Of a stretch of 64,000 nucleotides of DNA, positions 54,693-63,468 are shown piece after piece. Every line of letters begins with the position of its first letter. Within the stretch, counting starts at the first letter, position 1. Source of the DNA: Telluria antibiotica (GTDB lineage: Bacteria; Pseudomonadota; Gammaproteobacteria; Burkholderiales; Burkholderiaceae_D); assembly GCF_011682055.1 (NCBI RefSeq), contig NZ_JAAQOM010000013.1, positions 62,001 to 126,000 on the forward strand, given 5' to 3'. Made by a program: the position numbers and the translations under genes. Under the pieces are notes generated by a model. It was not told the DNA's origin, ran no database searches, and saw only the letters and a program-made list of their open reading frames with translations.

Positions 54693-55512
54693 ACGTCTTC
54701 CACGCGAGCCACAGCTTGCGCAGCGGCGTGAGGGAGATCTTTTGCGTGAGGACGTGGAACCCGTCGTGCTCGATCTCGTCGAGCAGGGTGCGGTAGATGG
54801 CGGCCATCATGAGGCCGGGACGCTGCGCGCGCCGGTCTTCCTGCGGCAGCAGCGCGTACGCTTCGTCGTACAGCGCTTGCGCGCGCCTGGCCTGGAACGC
54901 CATCAGCGCCTCGAACTTCTCGCTGTGGCGCGCGTTCAGCAGGTCGGCGGCCGTCACGTTGAACTGCTGCAGCTCGCTGATCGGGAGGTAGATGCGGCCC
55001 TTGCGAGCATCCTCGCCCACGTCGCGGATGATGTTCGTGAGCTGGAACGCGAGGCCCAGCGTCTCCGCGTACTTCAGCGTCTGCGGGTTCGTCACGCCGA
55101 AGATGCTCGCGGACAGGATGCCGACGACGCCGGCCACGTGCCAGCAATATTTTTTCAGGTTCGGGTAGTCGAGGTAGCGCGACTGGTCGAGGTCCATCTC
55201 CATGCCGTCGATGATGGCCTGCAGGTGTTCCTGTTTCAGGTCGTACGGCTGCAAGTGCGGCTGCAGCGCAAGCATCACGGGGTGCGTCGGCGTGCCGTCG
55301 TACATCTGCGCGACCTCGCCGCGCCACCATGCAAGCTTGATGCGCGCGACGGATTGGTCGGTGGTCTCGTCGACGGTGTCGTCGACTTCGCGGCAGAACG
55401 CGTACAGCGCCGTGATCGCGCGCCGGCGCTCCGGGGGCAGGAACAGGAAGCTGTAGTAGAAGCTGGAGCCGCTTTGTGCGGTCTTTTGTTGGCAGTAGTC
55501 GTCGGGGGACAT
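54679..55512 (-). CDS. hpnD: Presqualene diphosphate synthase HpnD
   Basis: A 277-residue all-helical prenyl-transferase of the squalene/phytoene synthase family joining two farnesyl diphosphates to presqualene diphosphate. The Asp-rich motifs are FCREVDDTVDE and NIIRDVGEDARKG, with YYSFLFLPPERRRAI at the start; KGRIYLP follows the second motif. Middle gene of hpnC-hpnD-hpnE. HpnD rather than HpnC is assigned from its DDTVDE motif and gene order. Confidence 0.88.
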   Translation of the reverse strand: MSPDDYCQQKTAQSGSSFYYSFLFLPPERRRAITALYAFCREVDDTVDETTDQSVARIKLAWWRGEVAQMYDGTPTHPVMLALQPHLQPYDLKQEHLQAIIDGMEMDLDQSRYLDYPNLKKYCWHVAGVVGILSASIFGVTNPQTLKYAETLGLAFQLTNIIRDVGEDARKGRIYLPISELQQFNVTAADLLNARHSEKFEALMAFQARRAQALYDEAYALLPQEDRRAQRPGLMMAAIYRTLLDEIEHDGFHVLTQKISLTPLRKLWLAWKTYVRG

Positions 55513-55563
55513 GTGTAAGTTGTTATTGGGCGGACCAGGTCCGCTATCTTAGCCGATGAGGCG

Positions 55564-56373
55564 TTACATCCGTATGGCGCGCCAGCCCACGACGAGCCAG
55601 TCCAGGCGTTTCAGGCGCGGGCGGCGCCGGAACACGTCGTAGTCCGCGCGCTCGATCGCTTCCAGGATGCGCAGGCCGCCCTGGACGACCATGCGCAATT
55701 CCCAGCCGATGCGGCCCGCGAGCGTCGTCGCCAGCGGCGCGCCTTCCAGCATCAGCGCCCGTGCCCGCTCCACCTCGAAGCGCATCAGCGCCCGCCAGGC
55801 GGGGTCCAGGCGCCCCTGTTCGATGGCGTCGACCGTCACGCCGAAGCGGGCCATGTCGTCCTGCGGCAGGTAGATGCGGCCTTTGGCGATGTCGATCGCG
55901 ACGTCCTGCCAGAAGTTGATGAGCTGCAGCGCCGTGCAGATCGCGTCGGACGCGCGCAGGCTCGCCGCGTCGTTCACGCCGTACAACGCCAGCATCAACC
56001 GTCCGACCGGGTCGGCGGAGCGTCGGCAATAATCCTGCAGGCGGGCGAAATCGGGATAGCGGCGCGTGACGACGTCCTGCTTGAACGCGGACAGAAGGTC
56101 GCGCAGCGGCCGTTGCGGCAGGCCGTACTCGGCCAGCACGGCCGCCAGGCGCTGGAACATGGGGTCGCGCGGCGGTGCGCCCGCCGCGATGGCGTCCAGT
56201 GCCGCCTCGTACGCATTCAGGGCCGCGAGGCGCTCGGCCGGCGCCGCGTCGCCTTCGTCGGCCAGGTCGTCGGCGCTGCGCGCGAACGCATAGATCGCCT
56301 CCACCGCGGGCACGAGGCGGCGCGGCAGCAGGAGCGACGCGACAGGAAAGTTTTCGTAATGGTCGACGGCCAT
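55564..56373 (-). CDS. hpnC: Hydroxysqualene synthase HpnC
   Basis: A 269-residue squalene/phytoene synthase family protein that converts presqualene diphosphate to hydroxysqualene. It starts MAVDHYENFPVASLLLPRRLVPAVEAIYAFARSADDLADE, with the first Asp-rich motif SADDLADE, and has NFWQDVAIDIAKGRIYLP as the second. The HYENFPVAS opening is characteristic of HpnC. The frame is open further upstream, but the ATG at 56373 fits the family start. First gene of the operon, divergent from the RND pump with 121 bp between. Confidence 0.9.
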   Translation of the reverse strand: MAVDHYENFPVASLLLPRRLVPAVEAIYAFARSADDLADEGDAAPAERLAALNAYEAALDAIAAGAPPRDPMFQRLAAVLAEYGLPQRPLRDLLSAFKQDVVTRRYPDFARLQDYCRRSADPVGRLMLALYGVNDAASLRASDAICTALQLINFWQDVAIDIAKGRIYLPQDDMARFGVTVDAIEQGRLDPAWRALMRFEVERARALMLEGAPLATTLAGRIGWELRMVVQGGLRILEAIERADYDVFRRRPRLKRLDWLVVGWRAIRM

Positions 56374-56404
56374 GCGACGGGATAGATTGCTGACTCTAAA
56401 GTCA

Positions 56405-56433
56405 TTTACTGGCGATAATTGCATGATTATAAT
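56405..56433 (+). promoter_or_regulatory. Promoter of the RND efflux operon
   Basis: TTTACT (56405-56410) and TATAAT (56428-56433) are separated by 17 bp and lie 62 bp before the adaptor start, in the divergent gap with hpnC. No regulator gene (TetR, MarR) is adjacent. Confidence 0.6.
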
Positions 56434-56494
56434 TGGTAGGTTAAATCCACGACAGTGCCGCGCCATCCCGGCCGCGGCCAGCATGAGGAAACCA

Positions 56495-57664
56495 ATGCCT
56501 GCTTTTCTCTCGATGTCCCTGCGCCCGCGCGGCGCCGCCCCGTTCGTTCTTCCCCTGACACTCGCCGCGGCGCTGCTGGCAGGCTGTTCCCGCACCGAGA
56601 CGCCGCCCGAGGACGTCCGTCCCGTGCGGGCCTTGACCCTGGCGACGGGCGCGGTCGGGTCGACGACGGCATTCTCCGGCGACGTGCGGCCCCGCTACGA
56701 GTCGCGCCTGGGCTTTCGCGTCGGCGGCAAGATCAGCGCGCGCAAGGTCGACGTGGGCACCGTCGTCAAGCGCGGCCAGGTGCTGATGCAGCTCGACCCG
56801 CAGGACCTGCGCCTCGGCCAGGCCCAGGCCCAGGCGAACTTGCGGGCGGCGCAGACGAACTACGAGCTCGCGCGGGCAGACATGAAGCGCTACCAGGACC
56901 TGCGCAGCCAGAATTTCGTCAGCCAGGCCGTGCTCGACCAGAAAGTGGCGGCCGCGCATTCGGCGCAGGCCAGCATGGAGGCGGCGCGCGCGGCCGCGCG
57001 CGAGCAGTCGAACCAGACCGGCTATGCGAGCCTCGAATCCGACACGGACGGCGTCGTCACCGGCATCGATGCCGAGGTGGGGCAGGTCGTGCAGGCCGGG
57101 ACGCCCGTCGTGCGCGTGGCCCGGACGGACGAGAAAGAGGTCGTGATCGGCGTGCCGGAAGACCAGGTCGACCAGCTGCGCAACGTGAGCGACGTGAAGG
57201 TCAAGCTATGGGCGGACCCGAACCGCAGCATCGCGGGCAAGATCCGCGAAGTGTCGCCCGTCGCCGACCCGGCCACGCGCACGTACACGGTGAAGGTCTC
57301 GATTCCCGCGCAGGACGACGTGCGCCTCGGGATGACGGCTGTCGTCCAGCTGGTGCATGCCGCCGGCGCGGCCGGGATCAAGGTGCCGCTGTCCGCGCTG
57401 TACCAGAACAAGGGCGCCACGTCCGTCTGGGTGATCGAGAACGGCGCCGTAAGACTCGTGCCCGTGCAGGTCGCGGGCGTTGCCGGCAACGACGTGCTGC
57501 TGGGCGGCGGCGTGAAGCCGGGCCAGGCCATCGTCACGGCCGGCGTGAACCTGCTCAAGCCCGGCCAGAAAGTGAAGATCCTCGCGGCCGACGTGGCGCG
57601 CCGCGGCGACGCGGAAGCGGAAGCGAGTGGTAGAACGGCCCCGGCCGGCGGGGCGGCCAAATGA
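56495..57664 (+). CDS. RND efflux periplasmic adaptor lipoprotein
   Basis: A 389-residue membrane-fusion protein linking an RND pump to an outer-membrane channel. The lipobox LLAGCS (Cys about residue 29) marks it as lipoprotein. The barrel-sandwich (SRLGFRVGGKISARKVDVG and GVVTGIDAEVGQVVQAG), a coiled-coil hairpin (AQAQANLRAAQTNYELARADMKRYQDL) and the beta-barrel domain are in the usual order. The start MPAFLSM at 56495 has GAGG; an ATG 12 bases earlier is possible. It overlaps the permease by ATGA. No TolC-type gene follows, so the outer-membrane partner is elsewhere. Confidence 0.9.
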   Translation: MPAFLSMSLRPRGAAPFVLPLTLAAALLAGCSRTETPPEDVRPVRALTLATGAVGSTTAFSGDVRPRYESRLGFRVGGKISARKVDVGTVVKRGQVLMQLDPQDLRLGQAQAQANLRAAQTNYELARADMKRYQDLRSQNFVSQAVLDQKVAAAHSAQASMEAARAAAREQSNQTGYASLESDTDGVVTGIDAEVGQVVQAGTPVVRVARTDEKEVVIGVPEDQVDQLRNVSDVKVKLWADPNRSIAGKIREVSPVADPATRTYTVKVSIPAQDDVRLGMTAVVQLVHAAGAAGIKVPLSALYQNKGATSVWVIENGAVRLVPVQVAGVAGNDVLLGGGVKPGQAIVTAGVNLLKPGQKVKILAADVARRGDAEAEASGRTAPAGGAAK

Positions 57665-60600
57665 AGGGCTTCAACCTGTCGCGCTGGGCGCTGGAACACA
57701 TCCCGCTGACCCGCTACCTGATCGCCGCGCTGCTCATCGGCGGCATCGTCAGCTACGGCAAACTGGGCCAGGACGAGGACCCGCCGTTCACCTTCCGCGC
57801 GATGGTCATCACCGCCTACTGGCCCGGCGCCACCGCCGTCCAGATGGCGCAGCAGGTCGCCGACAAGCTCGAACAGAAGCTGCAGGAGACGCCGTACGTC
57901 GACAAGCTGCGCAGCTTTTCCAAGCCGGGCGAGACCACGTTCATCCTCGAGCTGCGCGAATCGGCGCCGCCGAAGGACGTGCCGGGCGTCTGGTACCAGG
58001 TGCGCAAGAAGGTCGGCGACATCGCGGGCACGCTGCCGCAGGGCGTGATCGGGCCGTTCTTCAACGACGAATTCGGCGACACGTACGGCTCCATCTTCGC
58101 GCTGTCCGGCGACGGTTTCACCTATGCCGAGATGCGCGACTACGCCGACTTCGTGCGCCAGCAGCTGCTCGCCGTGCCGCTCGTCTCCAAGGTCGAGCAG
58201 TTCGGCGTGCAGCAGGAAAAGATCAACATCCTGTTCTCGCAGCAGAAGTTCGCCCAGCTGGGGGTGCCGTTCGAGCAGATCGTGAACCAGATCGCCACGC
58301 AGAACGGCATCGAATCGGCCGGTGTCCTCGTCACGCCGCTGGAAAACCTGCAGGTGCGCGTGACGGGCGGCCTCAAATCGATCAAGCAGCTGGAAGACCT
58401 GAGCCTGCGCGCGGGGAACACGACGTTCCGGCTCGGCGACTTCGCCACCGTCCAGCGCGCGTACGAGGATCCGCCGCACGACAAGATGCGCTTCAACGGC
58501 AAGGACGTCATCGGCCTTGGCGTGTCGATGGAGAAGGGTGGCAATATCATCGAGCTGGGCAAGGGCCTTGAAAAGACGGTCGACCGCATCAGGAGCCAGC
58601 TCCCCGTCGGCATCGAACTCCAGCGCGTGTCGAACCAGCCCGCGGCCGTCACGGCATCCGTCGGCGAGTTCATGCACAGCCTGATCGAGGCCATCGTCAT
58701 CGTGCTGGGCGTGTCGTTCGTCGCGCTCGGACTGCACAGCAAGCCGAAATTGCGGCTGGACGTGCGTCCCGGCCTCGTGGTCGCGCTGACGATTCCCCTC
58801 GTGCTGGCGATCACCTTCCTGTTCATGCGGATTTTCGACATCTCGCTGCACAAGATCTCGCTCGGTGCGCTGATCATCGCGCTGGGCCTGCTCGTCGACG
58901 ACGCCATCATCGCCGTCGAGATGATGGTGCGGAAGATGGAGGAGGGCATGTCGCGCCTGGACGCCGCCACGTTCGCGTACACATCGACCGCGTTCCCCAT
59001 GCTGACGGGCACGCTGATCACGGCGGCCGGCTTCCTGCCGATCGGCCTCGCGAAATCGGCGGCCGGCGAATATACGTTCGCGATGTTTTCCGTGAACGCG
59101 ATCGCGCTGATCGTGTCGTGGGTCGTCGCCGTCACGTTCACGCCGTACATCGGATTCATTTTGCTGCGTGTGCAGCCGCACGGCAGCGGCCATCACGACG
59201 TGTTCGATACCCCGATGTACCAGCGTTTCCGCCGGCTCGTCGACCGTTGCGTGGAGTGGCGCAAGACGACCATCGCGCTGTCGCTGGCCGTGTTCTTCCT
59301 CGGCGTATTCGGCTTCAAGTTCATCGAGAAGCAGTTCTTCCCGGACTCCAGCCGCCCGGAGTTGATGGTCGAGATGTGGACGCCGGAAGGCACGAGCTTC
59401 GCCGTCAACGAGACGCTCGCGAAGAAGTTCGAGGCGTTCGCGCGCGCGCAGCCGGAGACGGACAGCGTGACGTCGTACATCGGCACCGGCAGCCCCCGTT
59501 TCTACCTGCCGCTGGACCAGATATTCCCCGCGTCGAACGTGTCGCAGTTCGTCGTGCTGCCGAAGAACGTGCACCAGCGCGACGCGTTGAAACGCAAGAT
59601 CGAGACCCTGTTCAGGAACGATTTTCCCGAGGTGCGGGGCAGGGTCAAGCTGCTGCCGAACGGGCCGCCGGTGCCGTACCCGGTGCAGTTCCAGGTGATG
59701 GGCCCGGACATCGGCGTCGTGCGCAAGGTCGCCGACCAGGTGAAGGAGATCATGATCGCCAACCCGAACACGGTGGGCGTGAACGACAACTGGAACGAGT
59801 CCGTGAAGGTGCTGCGCCTCGACCTCGACCAGGACAAGCTGCGCGCGCTGGGCGTCACGTCGCAGGCGGTGCGCCGCACGGTCGCCACCGTGCTGTCCGG
59901 GACGACGGTCGGCCAGTTCCGCGAGAGTAACCGGCTGATCGACATCGTCGTGCGCCAGCCGCTGGACGAGCGCTCGAGCATGTCCGTGCTCGCGAACACG
60001 AACGTGGCGACGCCGTCCGGCAAGGCGGTGCCGCTGTCGCAGCTGGCGCGCATCGAATTCGTGTGGGAGCCCGGCGTCGTGCAGCGCTACGGCCGAGAGT
60101 GGGCCATCATGGTCCAGTCCGACGTGGTGGAGGGCGTGCAGGGGCCGACCGTGTCCGACCAGGTCAACGCGAAGCTGGAGGCGGTGCGGGCGAAGCTGCC
60201 GGCCGGCTACCGCATCAAGCTCGAAGGCGCCGCCGCGAACAGCTCGACGGCGGAGGAGTCGATTTCCGCGAACGTGCCGCTCGTGCTGTTCATCGTGTTC
60301 ACGTTGCTGATGCTGCAATTGCACAGCTTCTCGCGTTCCGTGATGGTGTTCCTCACGGGCCCGCTGGGCATCGCGGGGGCGGCGATGGCGTTGCTCGTGT
60401 CGCACGAGCCGTTCGGCTTCGTCGCGAACCTCGGCGTGATTGCGCTGTTCGGCATGGTGGTGCGCAATTCCGTGATCCTCGTCGACCAGATCGAGAAGGA
60501 CATCGAGGCCGGGCATCCGGCGTGGGAGGCGATCGTCGAGAGCGCCGTGCGGCGCTGCCGGCCGATCCTGCTGACGGCGGCCGCGGCCGCGCTGGCGATG

Positions 60601-60765
60601 ATCCCGTTGTCGCGCTCCGTGTTCTGGGGCCCGATGGCCGTCGCGATCATGGGCGGCCTGGTCGTGGCGACGGCGCTCACCCTGCTGTTTTTGCCGGCGC
60701 TGTATGCGGCGTGGTTCCGCGTCAAACGGCCGCCGGTCAAAGCCTCCACCGTCGCCAACGTTTGA
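57661..60765 (+). CDS. RND efflux permease (AcrB/MexB superfamily)
   Basis: A 1034-residue inner-membrane proton/drug antiporter with 12 helices and two large periplasmic loops. The helix 4 motif ALGLLVDDAIIAVEMMVRKMEEG carries the proton-relay Asp pair, and GVIALFGMVVRNSVILVDQIEKD is the matching half-repeat in the second domain. The subgroup with an opening FNLSRWALEHIPLTRYLI resembles VexK/MexK-type proteins. Substrates are unknown. It is translationally coupled to the adaptor. REP-like repeats and a terminator follow. Confidence 0.92.
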   Translation: MKGFNLSRWALEHIPLTRYLIAALLIGGIVSYGKLGQDEDPPFTFRAMVITAYWPGATAVQMAQQVADKLEQKLQETPYVDKLRSFSKPGETTFILELRESAPPKDVPGVWYQVRKKVGDIAGTLPQGVIGPFFNDEFGDTYGSIFALSGDGFTYAEMRDYADFVRQQLLAVPLVSKVEQFGVQQEKINILFSQQKFAQLGVPFEQIVNQIATQNGIESAGVLVTPLENLQVRVTGGLKSIKQLEDLSLRAGNTTFRLGDFATVQRAYEDPPHDKMRFNGKDVIGLGVSMEKGGNIIELGKGLEKTVDRIRSQLPVGIELQRVSNQPAAVTASVGEFMHSLIEAIVIVLGVSFVALGLHSKPKLRLDVRPGLVVALTIPLVLAITFLFMRIFDISLHKISLGALIIALGLLVDDAIIAVEMMVRKMEEGMSRLDAATFAYTSTAFPMLTGTLITAAGFLPIGLAKSAAGEYTFAMFSVNAIALIVSWVVAVTFTPYIGFILLRVQPHGSGHHDVFDTPMYQRFRRLVDRCVEWRKTTIALSLAVFFLGVFGFKFIEKQFFPDSSRPELMVEMWTPEGTSFAVNETLAKKFEAFARAQPETDSVTSYIGTGSPRFYLPLDQIFPASNVSQFVVLPKNVHQRDALKRKIETLFRNDFPEVRGRVKLLPNGPPVPYPVQFQVMGPDIGVVRKVADQVKEIMIANPNTVGVNDNWNESVKVLRLDLDQDKLRALGVTSQAVRRTVATVLSGTTVGQFRESNRLIDIVVRQPLDERSSMSVLANTNVATPSGKAVPLSQLARIEFVWEPGVVQRYGREWAIMVQSDVVEGVQGPTVSDQVNAKLEAVRAKLPAGYRIKLEGAAANSSTAEESISANVPLVLFIVFTLLMLQLHSFSRSVMVFLTGPLGIAGAAMALLVSHEPFGFVANLGVIALFGMVVRNSVILVDQIEKDIEAGHPAWEAIVESAVRRCRPILLTAAAAALAMIPLSRSVFWGPMAVAIMGGLVVATALTLLFLPALYAAWFRVKRPPVKASTVANV

Positions 60766-60771
60766 ATTGCG

Positions 60772-60850
60772 GTAGGGTGGGCACCCTGTGCCCACGCGAA
60801 CGGTTGCGTCACCCATGCGTTACGCGTGGGCTCGGGGAGCCCACCCTGCG
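60772..60850. repeat. Inverted pair of REP-like palindromic repeats
   Basis: GTAGGGTGGGCACCCTGTGC followed by CCACGCG (60772-60798) and the inverse copy CGCGTGGGCTCGGGGAGCCC followed by ACCCTGCG (60823-60850) face each other around a 24-bp spacer. Each copy can fold alone and the pair can fold together. They share the core with the pair at 42365-42447. The pair directly follows the RND permease stop. Confidence 0.75.
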
Positions 60851-60970
60851 TAAACGGCTGAAATTCTTGGTGAAATTAACCGTGGCACACGTGAATTAAA
60901 ATGTGCCCAATGGTGTCAGAAAATCCAGTAAAATATCGGGTTGAAGTTGTAGCCCCTAGACATTGGATTC

Positions 60971-61008
60971 AGGGCGGCCGGTTTCATTGTCGGGCGCCCT
61001 TTGTTTTT
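60971..61008 (+). terminator. Likely rho-independent terminator before tRNA-Leu
   Basis: AGGGCG and CGCCCT pair as a 6-bp stem with an 18-base loop, followed by TTGTTTTT. It insulates the tRNA-tig-clp block from upstream transcription. The 60851-60970 stretch before it is AT-richer, has no gene, and could carry a promoter (TAAAAT near 60896-60901) for a short RNA. Confidence 0.55.
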
Positions 61009-61030
61009 GTGGCAAGATCAGCAATCCTGC

Positions 61031-61117
61031 GCGAGGATGGCGAAATTGGTAGACGCACCAGGTTTAGGTCCTGACGCCAGCAATGGTGTAGGGGTTCGAG
61101 TCCCCTTCCTCGCACCA
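61031..61117 (+). tRNA. tRNA-Leu(UAG)
   Basis: An 87-base type II tRNA with encoded CCA. The acceptor stem is GCGAGGA with TCCTCGC; the D loop is AAATTGGTAGACGC; the anticodon loop TTTAGGT gives UAG (reads CUN leucine codons); there is a long variable arm, and T arm AGGGGTTCGAGTCCCCT. The outer pair of the anticodon stem is a C-A mismatch. It lies 31 bp before tig, an arrangement common in betaproteobacteria. Confidence 0.97.
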
Positions 61118-61148
61118 CGAACAATTATTTTTTTGGACGATTTTTACA

Positions 61149-62489
61149 ATGGCAACTGCAGTCGAAAACCTGGGTAAACTCGAGCGTCGCTTGACTCTCT
61201 CTTTTCCGCTGAGCGACGTACGTACGGAAGTTGAAAAGCGCCTCAAGAGGCAGGCCAAGACCGCACGTGCGCCGGGCTTCCGTCCGGGTAAGGTGCCGAT
61301 GAAGATGGTGGCGGCCCAGTACGGCTACCAGATCGAATCCGACGTGCTGAACGACAAGGTTGGTCAGGCGTTCAGCAACGCCGCTTCCGAAGCCCAGCTG
61401 CGCGTTGCCGGCATGCCGAAAATCGAACCGAAACAGGACGCACCGGAAGGCATGCTGGCCTTCGACGCGACCTTCGAAGTCTATCCGGAAGTGTCGCTGC
61501 CGGAACTGGCCAACGTCGAGATCGAAACGGTCAAGACCGAAGTCACCGATGCCGAGATCGACAAGACCATCGACATCCTGCGCAAGCAGCGCGTCCACTA
61601 CCACACCAAGGGCGAAGCCGGTGAGCATGGCGACGGCGGCGAGCCGGTCGCGGCGAACGGCGACCGCGTGACGGTCGACTTCGTCGGCGTCATCGACGGC
61701 GTCGAGTTCCCGGGCGGTAAGGCCGAAGACTACGCCTTCGTGCTGGGCGAAGGCCGCATGCTGCCGGAATTCGAAGCGGCGACCGTGGGCCTGAAAGTGG
61801 GCGAAGCGAAGACCTTCCCGCTGGCCTTCCCGGAAGACTACCATGGCAAGGACGTGGCCGGTAAAACCGCCGAGTTCACCATTACGCTGAAGAAGCTGGA
61901 ATGGGCGCACCTGCCGGAAGTCGACGCCGAGTTCGCCAAGTCGCTGGGCATCGAAGACGGCAGCATCGAGAAGATGCGCGAAGACATCAAGGTCAACCTG
62001 GAGCGTGAAGTCAACGCCCGCATCAAGGCCCGCAACAAGGAAGCCGTGATGGACGCCCTCGTCAAGCACACCGAGATGGACGTGCCGAAGGTCATGATCG
62101 AGCAGGATTCGGAGCGCCTGGCCGAGCAGACCCGCCAGGACATGGCCCAACGCGGCATGGACGTCAAGAGCCTGCCGTTCCCGGCCGACCTGTTCGCCAC
62201 GAAGGCCGAGCGCCGCGTGCGCCTGGGCCTGATCCTGTCGCAACTCGTCCAGGAGAACAACCTGCAGGCCACGCAAGAGCAGGTGAAGGCCCAGATCGAA
62301 GACTTCTCGCAGAGCTACGAAGATCCGAAGGAAGTCCTGAAGTACTACTACAGCGACCGTCGCCGCCTGGGCGAAGTGGAAGCTCTTGTATTGGAAGAAA
62401 ACGTCGTTAACTATGTGCTCGGCAAGGCAAAGGTGACGACCAAGGACATCGCCTTTGACGAACTGATGGGAAGCGTCGCTCAGGCATAA
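61149..62489 (+). CDS. tig: Trigger factor
   Basis: A 446-residue ribosome-associated chaperone and peptidyl-prolyl isomerase. The ribosome-binding signature ARAPGFRPGKVPMKMV is present near residue 40 (the GFRxGKxP loop), the FKBP-type domain (about 160-245: GDRVTVDFVGVIDGVEFPGGKAEDYAFVLGEG split over the region) is intact, and the C-terminal helical arms are complete. It binds nascent chains at the tunnel exit. No Shine-Dalgarno is seen before its ATG. It is followed by clpP and clpX in the conserved order. Confidence 0.97.
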   Translation: MATAVENLGKLERRLTLSFPLSDVRTEVEKRLKRQAKTARAPGFRPGKVPMKMVAAQYGYQIESDVLNDKVGQAFSNAASEAQLRVAGMPKIEPKQDAPEGMLAFDATFEVYPEVSLPELANVEIETVKTEVTDAEIDKTIDILRKQRVHYHTKGEAGEHGDGGEPVAANGDRVTVDFVGVIDGVEFPGGKAEDYAFVLGEGRMLPEFEAATVGLKVGEAKTFPLAFPEDYHGKDVAGKTAEFTITLKKLEWAHLPEVDAEFAKSLGIEDGSIEKMREDIKVNLEREVNARIKARNKEAVMDALVKHTEMDVPKVMIEQDSERLAEQTRQDMAQRGMDVKSLPFPADLFATKAERRVRLGLILSQLVQENNLQATQEQVKAQIEDFSQSYEDPKEVLKYYYSDRRRLGEVEALVLEENVVNYVLGKAKVTTKDIAFDELMGSVAQA

Positions 62490-62499
62490 CTTCCTTGAT

Positions 62500-62614
62500 G
62501 GGGCCACAGTTTCTCGTGGCCCCGCAGGGGGCTCGAGAAACCGTAGCGAGCGGAAGGAGTTTTGGCAGAGAAGCGCAGCCGTACAGACGTACGGCGAGCA
62601 TCGGAGGCCAAAAA
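62500..62614. repeat. Nested palindromic element between tig and clpP
   Basis: The 183-bp tig-clpP gap holds GGGGCCAC/GTGGCCCC (62500-62507 with 62516-62523), then TTTTGGC/GCCAAAA (62560-62566 with 62607-62613) enclosing GCCGTAC-AGAC-GTACGGC (62578-62595). GTTTCTCG/CGAGAAAC also pair across the first hairpin. The layered symmetry suggests a mobile palindromic repeat or an RNA structure tuning clpP expression; there is no T-tract. Confidence 0.6.
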
Positions 62615-62672
62615 TCCGACGCGTAGTAGGTTTATCGCGCCCCCTTAACTTCTCGAAAAGGAATTGACAGGT

Positions 62673-63290
62673 ATGAATCGTAATCCGGCATTGGATACCC
62701 AAGCCCTCGGCCTCGTGCCGATGGTGATCGAGCAGAGCGGCCGCGGCGAGCGCGCCTACGACATCTACTCGCGCCTGCTGAAGGAGCGCGTGATTTTCCT
62801 GGTCGGTCCTGTCAACGACCAGATGGCCAACCTCATCGTGGCCCAGCTGCTGTTCCTGGAAAGCGAGAATCCGGACAAGGACATCTCGCTGTACATCAAC
62901 TCGCCGGGTGGTTCCGTGTCGGCAGGTCTCGCGATCTTCGACACGATGAACTTCATCAAGCCCGACGTGTCCACGCTGTGCACGGGTCTGGCCGCCTCGA
63001 TGGGTGCCTTCCTGCTGGCGGCAGGCGCCAAGGGCAAGCGTTTCTCGCTGCCGAACTCGCGCGTGATGATCCACCAGCCGTCCGGCGGTTCGCAGGGCAT
63101 GGCGTCGGACATCGAGATCCAGGCCAAGGAAATCCTGTACCTGCGCGAGCGCCTGGCCCGCATCATGGCGGACAATACCGGCCAGACGATCGAACAGATC
63201 CACAAGGATACCGATCGCGACCGTTTCATGTCGAGCGAAGAGGCCGTGGAATATGGCCTCATCGACAAGGTTCTCACGAACCGCGGCTGA
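62673..63290 (+). CDS. clpP: ATP-dependent Clp protease proteolytic subunit
   Basis: A 205-residue serine protease forming the tetradecameric chamber used with ClpX or ClpA. The catalytic Ser is in GLAASMGAFLL, His in VMIHQPSGG and Asp in KDTDRDRFM, with the typical YINSPGGSVSAG oxyanion strand. The ATG at 62673 (MNRNPALDTQ) is preferred over an upstream TTG, which is too close to the AAGGA site. A short N-terminal propeptide precedes the mature start near ALGLVPMVIEQ. Confidence 0.97.
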   Translation: MNRNPALDTQALGLVPMVIEQSGRGERAYDIYSRLLKERVIFLVGPVNDQMANLIVAQLLFLESENPDKDISLYINSPGGSVSAGLAIFDTMNFIKPDVSTLCTGLAASMGAFLLAAGAKGKRFSLPNSRVMIHQPSGGSQGMASDIEIQAKEILYLRERLARIMADNTGQTIEQIHKDTDRDRFMSSEEAVEYGLIDKVLTNRG

Positions 63291-63346
63291 GGTTTTCCGC
63301 GCGGTGTTTAACATCGCGCGGGCTACCGGACAACTGTTGCTCAAAT

Positions 63347-63384
63347 ACGCCCGGACGCGACAGCGCTTCGGGCGTTTTGTTTTC
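63347..63384 (+). terminator. Terminator after clpP
   Basis: ACGCCCG (63347-63353) and CGGGCGT (63369-63375) pair as a 7-bp stem with a 15-base loop, followed by TTTTGTTTT. It would separate clpP from clpX transcription at least in part. Confidence 0.75.
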
Positions 63385-63412
63385 AAATCGGGTAGCATGA
63401 CGATGTACGCCC

Positions 63413-63441
63413 TTGTTGCGTACTCGTATTAGCGTTATATT
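63413..63441 (+). promoter_or_regulatory. Candidate clpX promoter
   Basis: TTGTTG (63413-63418) and TATATT (63436-63441) with a 17-bp spacer lie 27 bp before the clpX ATG, after the clpP terminator. This allows separate expression of the ATPase. Confidence 0.55.
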
Positions 63442-63468
63442 CATAGCAATTCAACTGAAACCTGCCCC

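Noticed and set aside
57022..60816. 1264-residue open frame on the minus strand opposite the RND permease
   Set aside because: Extreme His/Arg/Asp content and a complete, motif-rich permease on the other strand show it is an antisense shadow.
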